A stretch of 64,000 nucleotides of DNA from Streptomyces zaomyceticus (GCF_014656215.1 NZ_BNBZ01000013.1:148969-212968), one strand, 5' to 3'; positions 1-8,410 are shown, numbered from the stretch's first letter. Notes: generated from the letters alone by a model not told the origin. Numbers and translations are program-made.

Positions 1-1
1 C

Positions 2-676
2 GGCCCGTGGGACGCGGTGAGCGCCCGGGCCTTCGAGGCGGCCGGATTCCCGGCGCTCGCCACACCGAGCGCCGGGATCGCCGCCTCCCTCGGGTACGAG
101 GACGGGGCGACGCCGGCGTCGGAGATGTTCGCCGCGGTGGGGCGCATCACCCGCGCGGTCTCCGTGCCCGTCACGGCGGACCTGGAGGGCGGCTACGGGC
201 TTCCCGCGGCCGAACTGGTGGAGCGTGTGCGGGAGTCGGGTGCCGTCGGGGTGAACCTGGAGGACAGCGACGGGGCCGGCGGGCTCAAGGACCCCCGGGA
301 ACAGGCCGATTGGCTCGCGGAGGTACGGGCCGCGGCGGGGCCCGGCCTCTTCGTCAACGCCCGCGTGGACGTGTACATCCGGCGGGCGCCCGATCCGGTC
401 GGGGCGGCGATCGCCCGCGCCCGGCTCTACGCGGAGGCGGGCGCGGACTGCGTCTACCCGATCGCGGCCCCGTCCGCCGATCTCCCGGCCCTGCGCGACG
501 CCCTCGGCGCCCTCCCGATCAACACCCTGGCCGGCCCGGGCGGGCCGTCCTTCGCCGCGCTCGGTCGCCTCGGCGCGACCCGGATCACCTTCGGCGACGG
601 GCTGCTCCGGCGCGCGAGGGACGACCTGTCGGCGTTCGCGACGAAGCTCCGGCTCCGGGGCGGCGGGGTGCTCTGA
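2..676 (+). CDS. isocitrate lyase/PEP mutase family protein, 5' partial
   Basis: The reading frame is open from the first bases of the window, so the start lies upstream. The visible part begins PWDAVSARAFEAAGFPAL, the usual N-terminal block of the isocitrate lyase/phosphoenolpyruvate phosphomutase superfamily, and keeps DLEGGYG (metal/substrate-binding Asp-Glu region) and NARVDVY. About 224 residues are present; family members of this subgroup run to about 250-280 residues, so only a short N-terminal stretch is missing. These enzymes cleave or form C-C or P-C bonds next to a carboxylate using Mg2+ in a TIM barrel. I see no neighbour that fixes the substrate. It converges with the minus-strand operon ending at 834. 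The family call is secure, the exact reaction unknown. Confidence 0.85.
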   Translation, partial: GPWDAVSARAFEAAGFPALATPSAGIAASLGYEDGATPASEMFAAVGRITRAVSVPVTADLEGGYGLPAAELVERVRESGAVGVNLEDSDGAGGLKDPREQADWLAEVRAAAGPGLFVNARVDVYIRRAPDPVGAAIARARLYAEAGADCVYPIAAPSADLPALRDALGALPINTLAGPGGPSFAALGRLGATRITFGDGLLRRARDDLSAFATKLRLRGGGVL

Positions 677-771
677 GCGGCCCTCCGGGCCGAAGGGCCG
701 GGTCCGCCACCACGACGGAACGCCCCGGGGGCGGGACCGAAGTCCCGCCCCGAGCTGCCCCGTACGCACGA

Positions 772-845
772 GCCGCTCAGCACGCCCCGGGCCCCTCAGC
801 GGGCGCCGAGCCCCTCAGCGGGCGTCGAGCCCCTCAGTACGCCCC
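772..845. repeat. 19-nt direct repeats in convergent intergenic region
   Basis: About four head-to-tail copies of a 19-nt unit, starting near 772, 791, 810 and 829, with core gcccctcagcgggcg. The copies at 791 and 810 are almost identical; the outer two are degenerate. The last copy runs into the stop codon of the minus-strand gene ending at 834. No function is evident. Confidence 0.6.
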
Positions 846-1928
846 GGGCCGGAAGAACTTCAGCGCCACGCTCAGGGATTCCCGCTGCTTGGGCCAGTCG
901 CTCTCCGGACCGGCGACCAGGATCGCGAAGTGGTTGCCGTCCGCGGCCGTGAAGGCCCGGTCGACGACCTTGCGGCGGCTGCCGTCGTCCCGGGTGTACG
1001 CGTACACCAGCTCGGCGGAGTCGGCCGGGGCGTCCGGTTCGCCGGTGACCCGTTCGAGGCTGATCTCCTGGTACCCGGGCTTGGTGGCCCGGCCGTCCTC
1101 GGAGGCCCCGCGCAGGGCCTCGTACGGCGTCAGACCGGCCTCGGTGACGACGAAGATCTGGAGCAGGCTCCGGCGGTCGGGCGCGTTGTAGAAGACGCCC
1201 TGGTCGGTCTCCGTGCGGTCCCAGCCGTCGGGGACGGCGATCGTGAAGCCCTTGAGGTCCTTCACGACCCCGTAGCCGGCCGGGGGCGCGCCGTCCGTGG
1301 GGGTGGCCGTGCCGGAAGGCGTGGCGGAGTCCGACGGCGTACCGGACAAGGGGTCCGACGGCGAGCCGGACGTCGGGGCGGTGGTCTCGGCCCCCGGCTC
1401 GTCGGGGGCCGAGACGGAGGCCGGGGGGCCGCCCGCCGCCGGGCTCCCCCCGTCGTCGCGGCCCCACAGCAGCCAGCCCCCCACGGAGCCCGCCGCGAGG
1501 ACGGCCACCGCGACGCCCGCCGCGACGGCGCCACGCGCGCGTGGCCGGGCCTCGGGAGCGGGGCCGCCGGGCGTGGAGTACTGCCAGCCGCCCGTCTCCG
1601 GCAGGTACGCGGGCGCGTACCCGGGGTCGTACTCCGGCACCGGTCCCGGCGTGTACTGCGGCGGGGGCGGGGGCGGCAGCGGTACGACCGGGCCGCCCCC
1701 TGCCCCACCCTTCACCAATGAGGGCCCGGGACCGGACGCCGGGGCGGTCGGCGGCTCCTGGGCGGCGGGGCCGCGCACCGCGCCCTCCCCGGCGGGCCCG
1801 GGCACCCCGCCCACGACGGGGCCGCCCCCGGCTCCCCCCACGGGTCCGGGCGTCGCCGGGCCGGTCTCCCAGCTCTGTGTCTCGTCGTTCCAGCGGGCCG
1901 CGCCCCCGCCGCCCCCGTCGCCGCTCAT
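834..1928 (-). CDS. single-TM membrane protein with sensor-like extracytoplasmic domain
   Basis: 364 residues: a Gly/Pro-rich cytoplasmic half, a basic stretch (residues about 125-132), one membrane segment (about 133-155), a Ser/Thr/Pro linker, then a folded C-terminal domain that begins near GFTIAVPDGWDR. That domain matches by eye the extracytoplasmic domains of the three kinase-type proteins at 52258-59941 (GFSLAVPEGWKR, GFRIGVPDGWRR, FHFSMAMPSGFE), so this looks like the same sensor without a kinase. ATG is preceded by GGAGGGTGAG and lies one base after the stop of the gene at 1930, so it is the third gene of an operon and translationally coupled. The homology to the kinase domains is my reading of the sequence; ligand and partner are unknown. 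Confidence 0.8.
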   Translation of the reverse strand: MSGDGGGGGAARWNDETQSWETGPATPGPVGGAGGGPVVGGVPGPAGEGAVRGPAAQEPPTAPASGPGPSLVKGGAGGGPVVPLPPPPPPQYTPGPVPEYDPGYAPAYLPETGGWQYSTPGGPAPEARPRARGAVAAGVAVAVLAAGSVGGWLLWGRDDGGSPAAGGPPASVSAPDEPGAETTAPTSGSPSDPLSGTPSDSATPSGTATPTDGAPPAGYGVVKDLKGFTIAVPDGWDRTETDQGVFYNAPDRRSLLQIFVVTEAGLTPYEALRGASEDGRATKPGYQEISLERVTGEPDAPADSAELVYAYTRDDGSRRKVVDRAFTAADGNHFAILVAGPESDWPKQRESLSVALKFFRPGAY

Positions 1929-1929
1929 C

Positions 1930-2331
1930 TCACCCTCCGAGCAGCGTGCCGACGGCCTGCCCGACGGCCACGCCCGAGGCGAGGATCCCGGTCACCGCTC
2001 CGGCGTCCGTGAGAGCGCGGCGCAGCCGGGTGAGCCGTCCCGTGTCGGCCCGGCCCGTGCCCTCGATCTCGTCCTCGGCGTCGGCGAGTTCGGCGTCCAG
2101 GGCGGCCGTCTGCTCGGTGGGGACGACCCCGCCGAGGTCGGCGCGGAGCCGGCGGACGGCCAGAAGCAGTTCCTCCTGCCGCGGATCGCGGGCGGGCGCG
2201 GTCCCGGTCACCGTGCTGGTGACGGTGTTGTGGTCGCCGATGGTGACGTTGCCGCCGGTGTTGGTGACGTTGATGCCGCCACGGGCGCGGTCGCCGGCGC
2301 CGTTGTCGGTGGTGTGCCCGGTCTCAGCCAC
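1930..2331 (-). CDS. small protein with N-terminal RHIM-like motif
   Basis: 133 residues from a GTG start that overlaps the 3' end of the upstream gene by 8 nt. Residues about 20-45 are Gly/Asn/Thr-rich and contain GGNVTIGDHNTVTS; the same block (GNVTLGNHNTVTS) closes the protein encoded just upstream. The pattern V-x-I-G-x-x-N-x-V resembles the RHIM/amyloid signalling core, with Thr in place of the usual Gln. The rest is charged and probably helical (residues 50-108), ending in a short hydrophobic Gly/Ala segment (about 112-133). No enzymatic motif is visible. The shared motif suggests that it associates with its neighbour; that is inference. Confidence 0.8.
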   Translation of the reverse strand: MAETGHTTDNGAGDRARGGINVTNTGGNVTIGDHNTVTSTVTGTAPARDPRQEELLLAVRRLRADLGGVVPTEQTAALDAELADAEDEIEGTGRADTGRLTRLRRALTDAGAVTGILASGVAVGQAVGTLLGG

Positions 2332-4111
2332 GATTGCCTCCGGTCGTCGCGGTGGTGAAGGTCTTGCTGGTGACGGTGTTGTGGTTGCCGAGGGTGACGT
2401 TGCCCTTGGTGTTCTCGATGAACGTGCCGCCCTCGGCGACGTGGACGATCTTCTGCTCGAACTCGGCGGTCTCGTAACCCGCTTCGCGGAGCGCGACCGT
2501 CACACCGTTCGCGACCCGGTCCTGCACGCTCTTCAGGTAGCGGCTGACGTCCATCTCCTGGAAGAGGGAGGCCTCGTCGTCGGATCCGAGCTCGCGGACC
2601 GAGACCTCGGGCCCCTCGGGCAGCGCGTTGGCGTGTCCCGCGGTGAGCAGCCGCCAGGCGTGGCCGAGCGAGCGCCCGAGCGTGACCAGGGCCTGCCCGG
2701 CGGAGCGCGGGGTCTGGCCGAGGGCCCAGACGGCCTTGCCGAAGGAGTGGTTGTGCCGGTAGCGGTGGGCGATCCGGTCGGCGTAGCGGTAGAGCGGCTT
2801 CACCGGCCGGAGGACGTGCGGGGCCACCTCCAGCATCAGCATGCCGCCCTGTGTGTGGACACGGACGAAGACGGTGGTGACGATCTCCTCGCCCCAGCCG
2901 CCGACCCGGATGCGCAGGAAGTGCCGGCGGGTCTCGCCGCCCTCCTCGATGGCGCCCGAGCGGTGCGTCTCGAAGCCCTCGGGGCTGTACGGGGCGGCGG
3001 TGCGGGCCGGCAGCCCGTCCACCGGGAGGAAGACGACCTCGTCGATCTCCAGCTCGCGCAGCCGGTCGCGGACGGCGGCCTGGAGCTCCGGCGAGCCGTG
3101 CGGCGAGGGCACGCGCAGCGCCTCCACGAGCGGGACGACGTGCCGCATGACGGCGCTGTTGTCGAGCGGTTCGGGCGCCCCGTCGGCGAGGTCCTCGCGG
3201 GGGCGCAGCTCCACGGAGAGCGACCAGGGTTCGTACGGCTCGCCGGCTCCGCAGAACGGGTCGTCGACCCCGTACATGACGAGTCGCGCGTGCTGTTCGA
3301 GGCGGATCCGGTCGCGCAGGCGCCGGGACCGGACACCCTCGGTCCGCTCGGCGGGGTCGGAACCCAGGTCGGGGAAGCGGCCCCTGGACAGCTCCTCGGT
3401 GAGCGCGCGGGCGAACTGGCCGCGCTGGGTGGCCACCGCCCAGGCCACCAGGAACGGCACGGCGACGGTGATCCACACCTCCAGCTTGCCGATGCCCCAG
3501 ATCTCCTGGGCGGCGAGTTCGACCGCGAGGCCGACGAACTGGCCGGCCTCGGCGGTGTCGCCGAGGAACTCGTAGCCGGACTCCTCGTCGCCGAGGGCGA
3601 GGACGAGGAGGAGCACGGCGGACTGGAGGAGCATCAGCCGCCCGTACCAGCGGAGCAGGAAGGCCCCGACGACGCGGTAGACGGGCGCTGCGGCGGAGCG
3701 TCCCCTGACCCAGCGGGCGAGACCGAGCACCAGGAACGGCACGATCAGCAGGGCGATCAGGCCCTTGGTGAGCGGCAGCGCGACGATCCAGAGGGCGAGG
3801 ATGCCGGCGGCCCAGGCGAGTTCGACGCGGCGGGCGCGCAGCGCGTGGGCGAGGACGCGGCTCGCGTCGTAGCCGAGCGAGGGGGCGGCGAAGCGCTCCT
3901 CGTGGACGTACAGCTGGTCGATGACGGCGTCGCGGAACCCGTCGTCGAGGTAGGTGCCGGCGCAGAGGAGCCGGGTCGCCTCGCTGGAGGCGGGCAGCCG
4001 GCGCGGGTCGACGGCCGACGGGCCGCCGGGAGGTGCGCCGGGCGGTGGGTTGTGGGGCGGTGGTGTGTGGGGTGGTTCACCCGGCTGCTGAGGTAAGAAC
4101 GACTGCGCCAA
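2324..4111 (-). CDS. multi-TM membrane protein ending in RHIM-like motif; TTA codon 6
   Basis: 595 residues from a TTG start (reads MAQSFLPQQPG, with GGGG just upstream). The open frame extends to 4222, but that longer N-terminus looks non-coding. A Pro-rich N-terminus is followed by hydrophobic segments around residues 95-135, 150-185 and 210-235, then a long soluble region with no family I recognise. The last 30 residues hold GGTFIENTKGNVTLGNHN, repeated near the N-terminus of the next gene. Leucine codon 6 is TTA (4096-4094), which in Streptomyces needs the bldA tRNA, so translation is probably developmentally gated. It is first of a tight three-gene operon reading towards 834. The start is the least certain part; if it lay downstream the TTA would be lost. 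Confidence 0.75.
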   Translation of the reverse strand: MAQSFLPQQPGEPPHTPPPHNPPPGAPPGGPSAVDPRRLPASSEATRLLCAGTYLDDGFRDAVIDQLYVHEERFAAPSLGYDASRVLAHALRARRVELAWAAGILALWIVALPLTKGLIALLIVPFLVLGLARWVRGRSAAAPVYRVVGAFLLRWYGRLMLLQSAVLLLVLALGDEESGYEFLGDTAEAGQFVGLAVELAAQEIWGIGKLEVWITVAVPFLVAWAVATQRGQFARALTEELSRGRFPDLGSDPAERTEGVRSRRLRDRIRLEQHARLVMYGVDDPFCGAGEPYEPWSLSVELRPREDLADGAPEPLDNSAVMRHVVPLVEALRVPSPHGSPELQAAVRDRLRELEIDEVVFLPVDGLPARTAAPYSPEGFETHRSGAIEEGGETRRHFLRIRVGGWGEEIVTTVFVRVHTQGGMLMLEVAPHVLRPVKPLYRYADRIAHRYRHNHSFGKAVWALGQTPRSAGQALVTLGRSLGHAWRLLTAGHANALPEGPEVSVRELGSDDEASLFQEMDVSRYLKSVQDRVANGVTVALREAGYETAEFEQKIVHVAEGGTFIENTKGNVTLGNHNTVTSKTFTTATTGGNRG

Positions 4112-4225
4112 AACTCCCCCGAAGGTGTGTAACTGTCCACGTTTACGACTCACTTGTCCGTGAACCGGTGGGACAGCATAGGGGAGGTGGGGGTTCCGTG
4201 TCGGCAGGGAGAGCCGGGGCATGAC

Positions 4226-4269
4226 GGCGCCCCCGGGCCGTACGGTCGGTCGTACGGCCCGGGGGCGCC
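4226..4269 (-). terminator. hairpin terminator downstream of mdh
   Basis: A perfect 19-bp inverted repeat (arms 4226-4244 and 4251-4269) around a 6-nt loop, with no T tract, as is common in Streptomyces. It lies 90 nt after the mdh stop and separates mdh from the operon that starts at 4111. Confidence 0.75.
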
Positions 4270-4358
4270 GGGTCTTGTGGAGCGGGGCGTCACGCCCGGC
4301 ACGGAGCCGGTGCGCGGTGCCGGGGCATCACGCCGGGGCGTGGAGCCGGAGTTCGGTC

Positions 4359-5348
4359 TCAGATGAGGCCGAGCTCGCGCACCGCGTCGCGCTCCTCGGC
4401 GAGCTCCGCCACGGACGCGTCGATGCGGGTGCGGGAGAACTCGTTGATGTCCAGGCCCTGGACGATCTCGTACTTGCCGTCCTTGGTGGTGACGGGGAAG
4501 GAGGAGATGAGGCCCTCCGGGACGCCGTACGAGCCGTCCGACGGGATGCCCATGGAGGTCCAGTCGCCGGCGGCGGTGCCGTTGACCCACGTGTGGACGT
4601 GGTCGATGGCGGCGTTCGCGGCGGAGGCGGCGGAGGACGCGCCACGGGCCTCGATGATCGCGGCGCCGCGCTTGGCGACGGTCGGGATGAAGGTGTCGGC
4701 CAGCCACGCCTCGTCGTTGACGACCTCGGCGGCGTTCTTGCCGGCGATCTCCGCGTGGAAGATGTCCGGGTACTGGGTCGCCGAGTGGTTGCCCCAGATG
4801 GTGAGGCGCTTGATGTCCTCGACCGAGGCGCCGGTCTTGGCGGCGAGCTGCGAGAGCGCGCGGTTGTGGTCCAGGCGGGTCATCGCGGTGAAGCGCTCGG
4901 CCGGCACGTCCGGGGCGGCGGCCTGGGCGATCAGGGCGTTGGTGTTGGCCGGGTTGCCGACGACGAGGACCTTGATGTCGTCCGCGGCGTGGTCGTTGAT
5001 GGCCTTGCCCTGCGGCTTGAAGATGCCGCCGTTGGCGGCGAGCAGGTCACCGCGCTCCATGCCCTTGGTACGCGGGCGGGCGCCGACGAGCAGCGCGACG
5101 TTGGCACCCTCGAAGCCCTGGTTCGGGTCGTCGAAGATGTCGATGCCCTTGAGCAGCGGGAACGCGCAGTCGTCGAGCTCCATGGCGGTGCCCTCGGCGG
5201 CCTTCACGCCCTGCGGGATCTCGAGGAGGCGCAGCTTGACCGGCACGTCCGCGCCGAGCAGGTGGCCGGAGGCGATGCGGAAGAGCAGCGCGTAGCCGAT
5301 CTGGCCGGCCGCGCCGGTCACGGTGACATTCACGGGAGTGCGGGTCAT
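4359..5348 (-). CDS. mdh: malate dehydrogenase
   Basis: 329 residues, the normal length of actinobacterial NAD-dependent malate dehydrogenase, which interconverts malate and oxaloacetate in the TCA cycle. It has the N-terminal dinucleotide-binding loop VTGAAGQIGYALLF, the substrate-binding MTRLDHNRA (Arg that distinguishes malate) and the catalytic His in IWGNHSATQYP. ATG is preceded by ACGGAGATCGCC. It stands alone between its own upstream region and a strong hairpin at 4226-4269. Another TCA operon, sucCD, lies at 18960-21042. Assignment is secure. Confidence 0.98.
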   Translation of the reverse strand: MTRTPVNVTVTGAAGQIGYALLFRIASGHLLGADVPVKLRLLEIPQGVKAAEGTAMELDDCAFPLLKGIDIFDDPNQGFEGANVALLVGARPRTKGMERGDLLAANGGIFKPQGKAINDHAADDIKVLVVGNPANTNALIAQAAAPDVPAERFTAMTRLDHNRALSQLAAKTGASVEDIKRLTIWGNHSATQYPDIFHAEIAGKNAAEVVNDEAWLADTFIPTVAKRGAAIIEARGASSAASAANAAIDHVHTWVNGTAAGDWTSMGIPSDGSYGVPEGLISSFPVTTKDGKYEIVQGLDINEFSRTRIDASVAELAEERDAVRELGLI

Positions 5349-5684
5349 GGCGATCTCCGTAAGACAGCTGGCGGTGGGGGTCCCTGCCCCTGGTGCGGGA
5401 TAGCTCTCTTGATCGATCGGTGTCTCGACATGAAGAGATATCCAGCGGTCAGGCTATCCGACCCGGGCCCCGGTGAATCCCCACCCCCTTGTGGTCCGGC
5501 TCACTGCCGCCCTTCCGCGCCCCCTCCCGGAGGCCCGACGGCGCCTGCGCTCCCACGGGTTCACGTCCGCGTGTCGACCCGTGCACACGCGCGTGCCCAC
5601 GGGCTTTCGTCCGCGCGGCCACCGGCTCCGACCTGCGCGACCACCGGCCCCCGCCGACGTGCCCGCGGGTTCTCGTCCGGGCGG
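5349..5684. other. mdh upstream region with repeats
   Basis: 336 nt without a gene. It must carry the mdh promoter. An imperfect inverted repeat, CTCTTGAT (5406-5413) and ATGAAGAG (5430-5437), lies about 60-90 nt upstream of the mdh start and could be an operator. Farther out, towards the end of the XRE gene, a block of about 36 nt is present in diverged copies at about 5551, 5593 and 5659, the last overlapping that gene's stop. No tRNA or small ORF is convincing. Confidence 0.5.
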
Positions 5685-6752
5685 CTACCGGTCCTCCGTG
5701 CAGCCTTCGTTCCCGTCCGCGAGCAGCCCGCAGGCCTTCGCGGCGGCGCCGGAGTCGACGGCGACCATCGGCGTGTACGCGTCGGTCTCCACCGTCGCCG
5801 TGTCGGTCCCCGGGGCGACGGTGGCGCGCCGCACGGTCTCCCCGGCCTCGACGGTGACGGTGTCCCGGGGCGCGGCCCCGGTGATCCTGGCCCAGGCGGC
5901 CGCGCAGGTCTCGCTGTAGCGGACCTCGACCCGGGCGCCGCCCACGCGGGCGACGGCGACGGTGGTGGCGAGGGGGCCGCCGCACCCCATGGCCTCCGGG
6001 TCCTGGCCGGTGCAGTCGGGTCCCGAGCAGTTCACTCCCGGGGGAAGGGAGGCGCGCTTCGTGGCGGGTGGGGCGGTGGTGGCGGGCGGGGCGGCCACGG
6101 GGTCGTCCTCGCCGTCGGAACCCCCGAGGTCGACGAGGAGCAGGGCGGCCGTGACGACGAGCAGGGCGCCGACGATCCCGGCGGCGTAGAGGAGCACACC
6201 GCGGCGGCGGGAGTCGGGGGTACGGGTGGGGGGCCCGGCAGTACGGGGGGAGTCGGGCGCCGGGGTACGGGGCGGGGGCGGGGCGGCGTCGGGGACCGGT
6301 GTCCCTGCCGGGCGGGGCCGGTCGAGGCGCCGGATCTCCATGGTGCGGTCGTCGCCGGGGCCACGGGGATCGGGGCCGTCGCCGGGTGCACGGCCGTCGG
6401 TGGTTCCGGGTGCACGGCCGTCGCCGGTGACCCCGGGACCCTCGTCGCCGTCGCCGTGACCGTCGCCGTCGCCGTCCTCGGGCCGGACGAGGGTGGCGGC
6501 GCGGGCGCGCTCCCAGTCGGTCGCGAGGCCCGCCGGGTCGGTTCCGGTCACCTCGGCGAGTGCCACGACGGCGGCCCGGGGGGCGGGCAGACGGGCGTTC
6601 AGATACGCGTCCCACGCCGACCGTTCGTGTCCGGTGCGTTCGGCCACGGCCGTCACGCCGAGGCCGCTGCGGTCGATCAGCCGACGGAGCCGCTCGGTGA
6701 ACGCGCGGACGTCCGGGTCGAGTTCGTCCGGCAGCGACTTCCAGCCAGGCAT
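5685..6752 (-). CDS. XRE-type HTH membrane protein with DUF2690 domain
   Basis: 355 residues. The N-terminal 60 form a helix-turn-helix (VTAVAERTGHERSAWDAYLN). An acidic Asp/Gly/Pro-rich linker follows, then one membrane segment (LLYAAGIVGALLVVTAALLL) and a C-terminal domain of DUF2690 type, with CSGPDCTGQDPEAMGC and the SETCAAAWARI signature. Four cysteines suggest an extracytoplasmic disulfide-bonded domain. The start chosen is the ATG preceded by AAGGGGGCCGCAC; the frame stays open to 6905 but that part looks untranslated. DUF2690 proteins are widespread in Streptomyces, often next to HTH proteins; a role as a membrane-tethered regulator is inference. Confidence 0.85.
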   Translation of the reverse strand: MPGWKSLPDELDPDVRAFTERLRRLIDRSGLGVTAVAERTGHERSAWDAYLNARLPAPRAAVVALAEVTGTDPAGLATDWERARAATLVRPEDGDGDGHGDGDEGPGVTGDGRAPGTTDGRAPGDGPDPRGPGDDRTMEIRRLDRPRPAGTPVPDAAPPPPRTPAPDSPRTAGPPTRTPDSRRRGVLLYAAGIVGALLVVTAALLLVDLGGSDGEDDPVAAPPATTAPPATKRASLPPGVNCSGPDCTGQDPEAMGCGGPLATTVAVARVGGARVEVRYSETCAAAWARITGAAPRDTVTVEAGETVRRATVAPGTDTATVETDAYTPMVAVDSGAAAKACGLLADGNEGCTEDR

Positions 6753-6919
6753 GTGCGGCCCCCTTGTCCCGTGCCCTCCCCTGCTTCCCGAAGGATGGCA
6801 GGTCCGGGGGCGATGCGCGCCCCGGATGCGGAGCCGAGGTAGCGGAATGGTCACTTCCGTGCCACAGCGCACCGTCGGGCCTTGAACCAGCCTTGGCACG
6901 TACATGACCCTTGATCACA

Positions 6920-6959
6920 GCGGCGCCCGCCCTCCCACGGGGGAGAGGGCGGGCGCCGC
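6920..6959 (-). terminator. terminator of folD-DUF3017 transcript
   Basis: A perfect 15-bp stem (6920-6934 with 6945-6959) and a 10-nt loop begins 16 nt after the stop of the DUF3017 gene. Confidence 0.75.
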
Positions 6960-6975
6960 GTCCGTACGATCCGGG

Positions 6976-7548
6976 CTAGGTGACCGTGAGGTGGAGGACG
7001 TCCTCCAGGAACGGGATCCTGAGCCAGGGCCTCGGCTGCACCATGAGCGCGAGCAGCACGATCAGGCCACCCATCACGCCGTACGTGATCATGTCCGTGA
7101 AGCGGGACCGCACGGCGAGCATGCCCACCGAGGGCAGCACCCGGCGCATCACGGCCCCCACGAGAAGGGCGACCCCGACCAGGATCGTCCCGATCCGGAA
7201 GGCCTGCGGGACGACGTCCGTGCCCACCACGAGCAGACCGAGTCCGGCGAGGCCGAGCACGGTGAGCAGCGGCCACTGACGGGCGGGCGCGGGGGCGTCG
7301 CCGGGGGCCGCCCGGCCGCCGCCCTCGGGACGCGCGGTACCGGTCGTGACGGTGGGCGGCCGCCTCCGCGGGCCACCGGGGGAGGCTCCGGCGGAGGGGC
7401 CGTCCACGGCACCGGTGGAAGCCTCCGCCGAGTCGCCGACGGAGGCGGACGCGGACCCCGCGTCCGGGGGGGCGGCGGCCGCGGCGGAACCGGAAGCCTT
7501 CACATCGCCCGACAGCTCGTCCGCCCCGTCCGGGGTTCCGGAGGTCAC
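6976..7548 (-). CDS. DUF3017 domain membrane protein
   Basis: 190 residues from a GTG one base after the folD stop, so the two are translationally coupled. The N-terminal 90 residues are low-complexity Ala/Gly/Pro/Ser. The C-terminal 100 hold three membrane segments of DUF3017 type (PLLTVLGLAGLGLLVVGTDV, IGTILVGVALLVGAVMRRVL, DMITYGVMGGLIVLLALMV). DUF3017 next to folD is a recurrent actinobacterial arrangement. No catalytic residue is apparent; function unknown. An in-frame ATG 60 nt upstream inside folD is possible but less likely. Confidence 0.85.
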   Translation of the reverse strand: MTSGTPDGADELSGDVKASGSAAAAAPPDAGSASASVGDSAEASTGAVDGPSAGASPGGPRRRPPTVTTGTARPEGGGRAAPGDAPAPARQWPLLTVLGLAGLGLLVVGTDVVPQAFRIGTILVGVALLVGAVMRRVLPSVGMLAVRSRFTDMITYGVMGGLIVLLALMVQPRPWLRIPFLEDVLHLTVT

Positions 7549-7549
7549 G

Positions 7550-8410
7550 TCAGAGCGCCGCGGCCGCGCGCTCGGCGGCCTCGACGACGTTGACGAGAAG
7601 CTGGGCACGGGTCATCGGGCCGACACCGCCGGGGTTCGGGGAGATCCAGCCGGCCACCTCGGCGACACCGGGGTCCACGTCGCCGAGGATCTTGCCCTCG
7701 CCGTTGCGCGAGACACCGACGTCCAGGACGGCCGCGCCCGGCTTCACGTCCTCCGGCTTGATCAGGTGCGGCACACCGGCCGCCGCGACGATGATGTCGG
7801 CGTTGCGCAGGTGCGCCGAGAGGTCCCGGGTGCCGGTGTGGCACTGGGTCACGGTCGCGTTCTCGGAGCGGCGGGTGAGGATCAGCGGCATCGGGCGGCC
7901 GATCGTGACACCGCGGCCGACGACCACGACCTCCGCGCCGTTGATCTCCACACCGTGCGCGCGGAGCAGCGTGATGACACCGTTCGGGGTGCAGGGCAGC
8001 GGGGCGGGCTCGTTGAGCACGAGCCGGCCGAGGTTGGTCGGGTGGAGACCGTCGGCGTCCTTGGCCGGGTCCATCAGCTCCAGGATGCGGTTCTCGTCGA
8101 TGCCCTTCGGCAGCGGGAGCTGGACGATGTACCCGGTGCAGGTCGGGTCCTCGTTGAGCTCGCGTACGACCGCCTCGATCTCCTCCTGCGTGGCGGTCGC
8201 CGGAAGGTGACGCTGGATGGACGCGATGCCGACCTGGGCGCAGTCGCGGTGCTTGCCCGCCACGTACTTCTGGCTGGCGGCGTCGTCGCCGACCAGGACG
8301 GTACCGAGTCCCGGTGTGATGCCCTGCTCCTTGAGGGCCGCCACACGGACGGTCAGATCGGACTTGATCGCGGCTGCGGTGGCCTTGCCATCGAGAATCT
8401 GGGCGCTCAT
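7550..8410 (-). CDS. folD: bifunctional methylenetetrahydrofolate dehydrogenase/cyclohydrolase
   Basis: 286 residues, typical FolD length. It oxidises 5,10-methylene-THF to methenyl-THF with NADP+ and hydrolyses that to 10-formyl-THF, which supplies the formyl donors used by PurN and PurH encoded at 12254-14423. Visible motifs are the substrate-site YVAGKHRDC (Tyr/Lys), QLPLPKGID, the cofactor-binding VVVGRGVTIGRPM and the C-terminal PNPGGVGPMT. The start is ATG at 8410, with AGGA upstream; the open frame to 8524 lacks conservation with the family. First gene of a two-gene operon with DUF3017. Confidence 0.97.
   Translation of the reverse strand: MSAQILDGKATAAAIKSDLTVRVAALKEQGITPGLGTVLVGDDAASQKYVAGKHRDCAQVGIASIQRHLPATATQEEIEAVVRELNEDPTCTGYIVQLPLPKGIDENRILELMDPAKDADGLHPTNLGRLVLNEPAPLPCTPNGVITLLRAHGVEINGAEVVVVGRGVTIGRPMPLILTRRSENATVTQCHTGTRDLSAHLRNADIIVAAAGVPHLIKPEDVKPGAAVLDVGVSRNGEGKILGDVDPGVAEVAGWISPNPGGVGPMTRAQLLVNVVEAAERAAAAL

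Noticed and set aside
1541..4096. 851-codon plus-strand ORF opposite the RHIM-like operon
   Set aside because: Shadow frame caused by high GC; composition is repetitive Arg/Pro/Gly and no start site fits.
4112..4222. 37-codon N-terminal extension of the 595-aa membrane protein
   Set aside because: Sequence before the TTG at 4111 looks like untranslated leader; no Shine-Dalgarno at the 4222 ATG.
5489..5695. CRISPR-like spaced repeats near 5550-5695
   Set aside because: Only two or three diverged copies, no uniform spacer, no cas genes.
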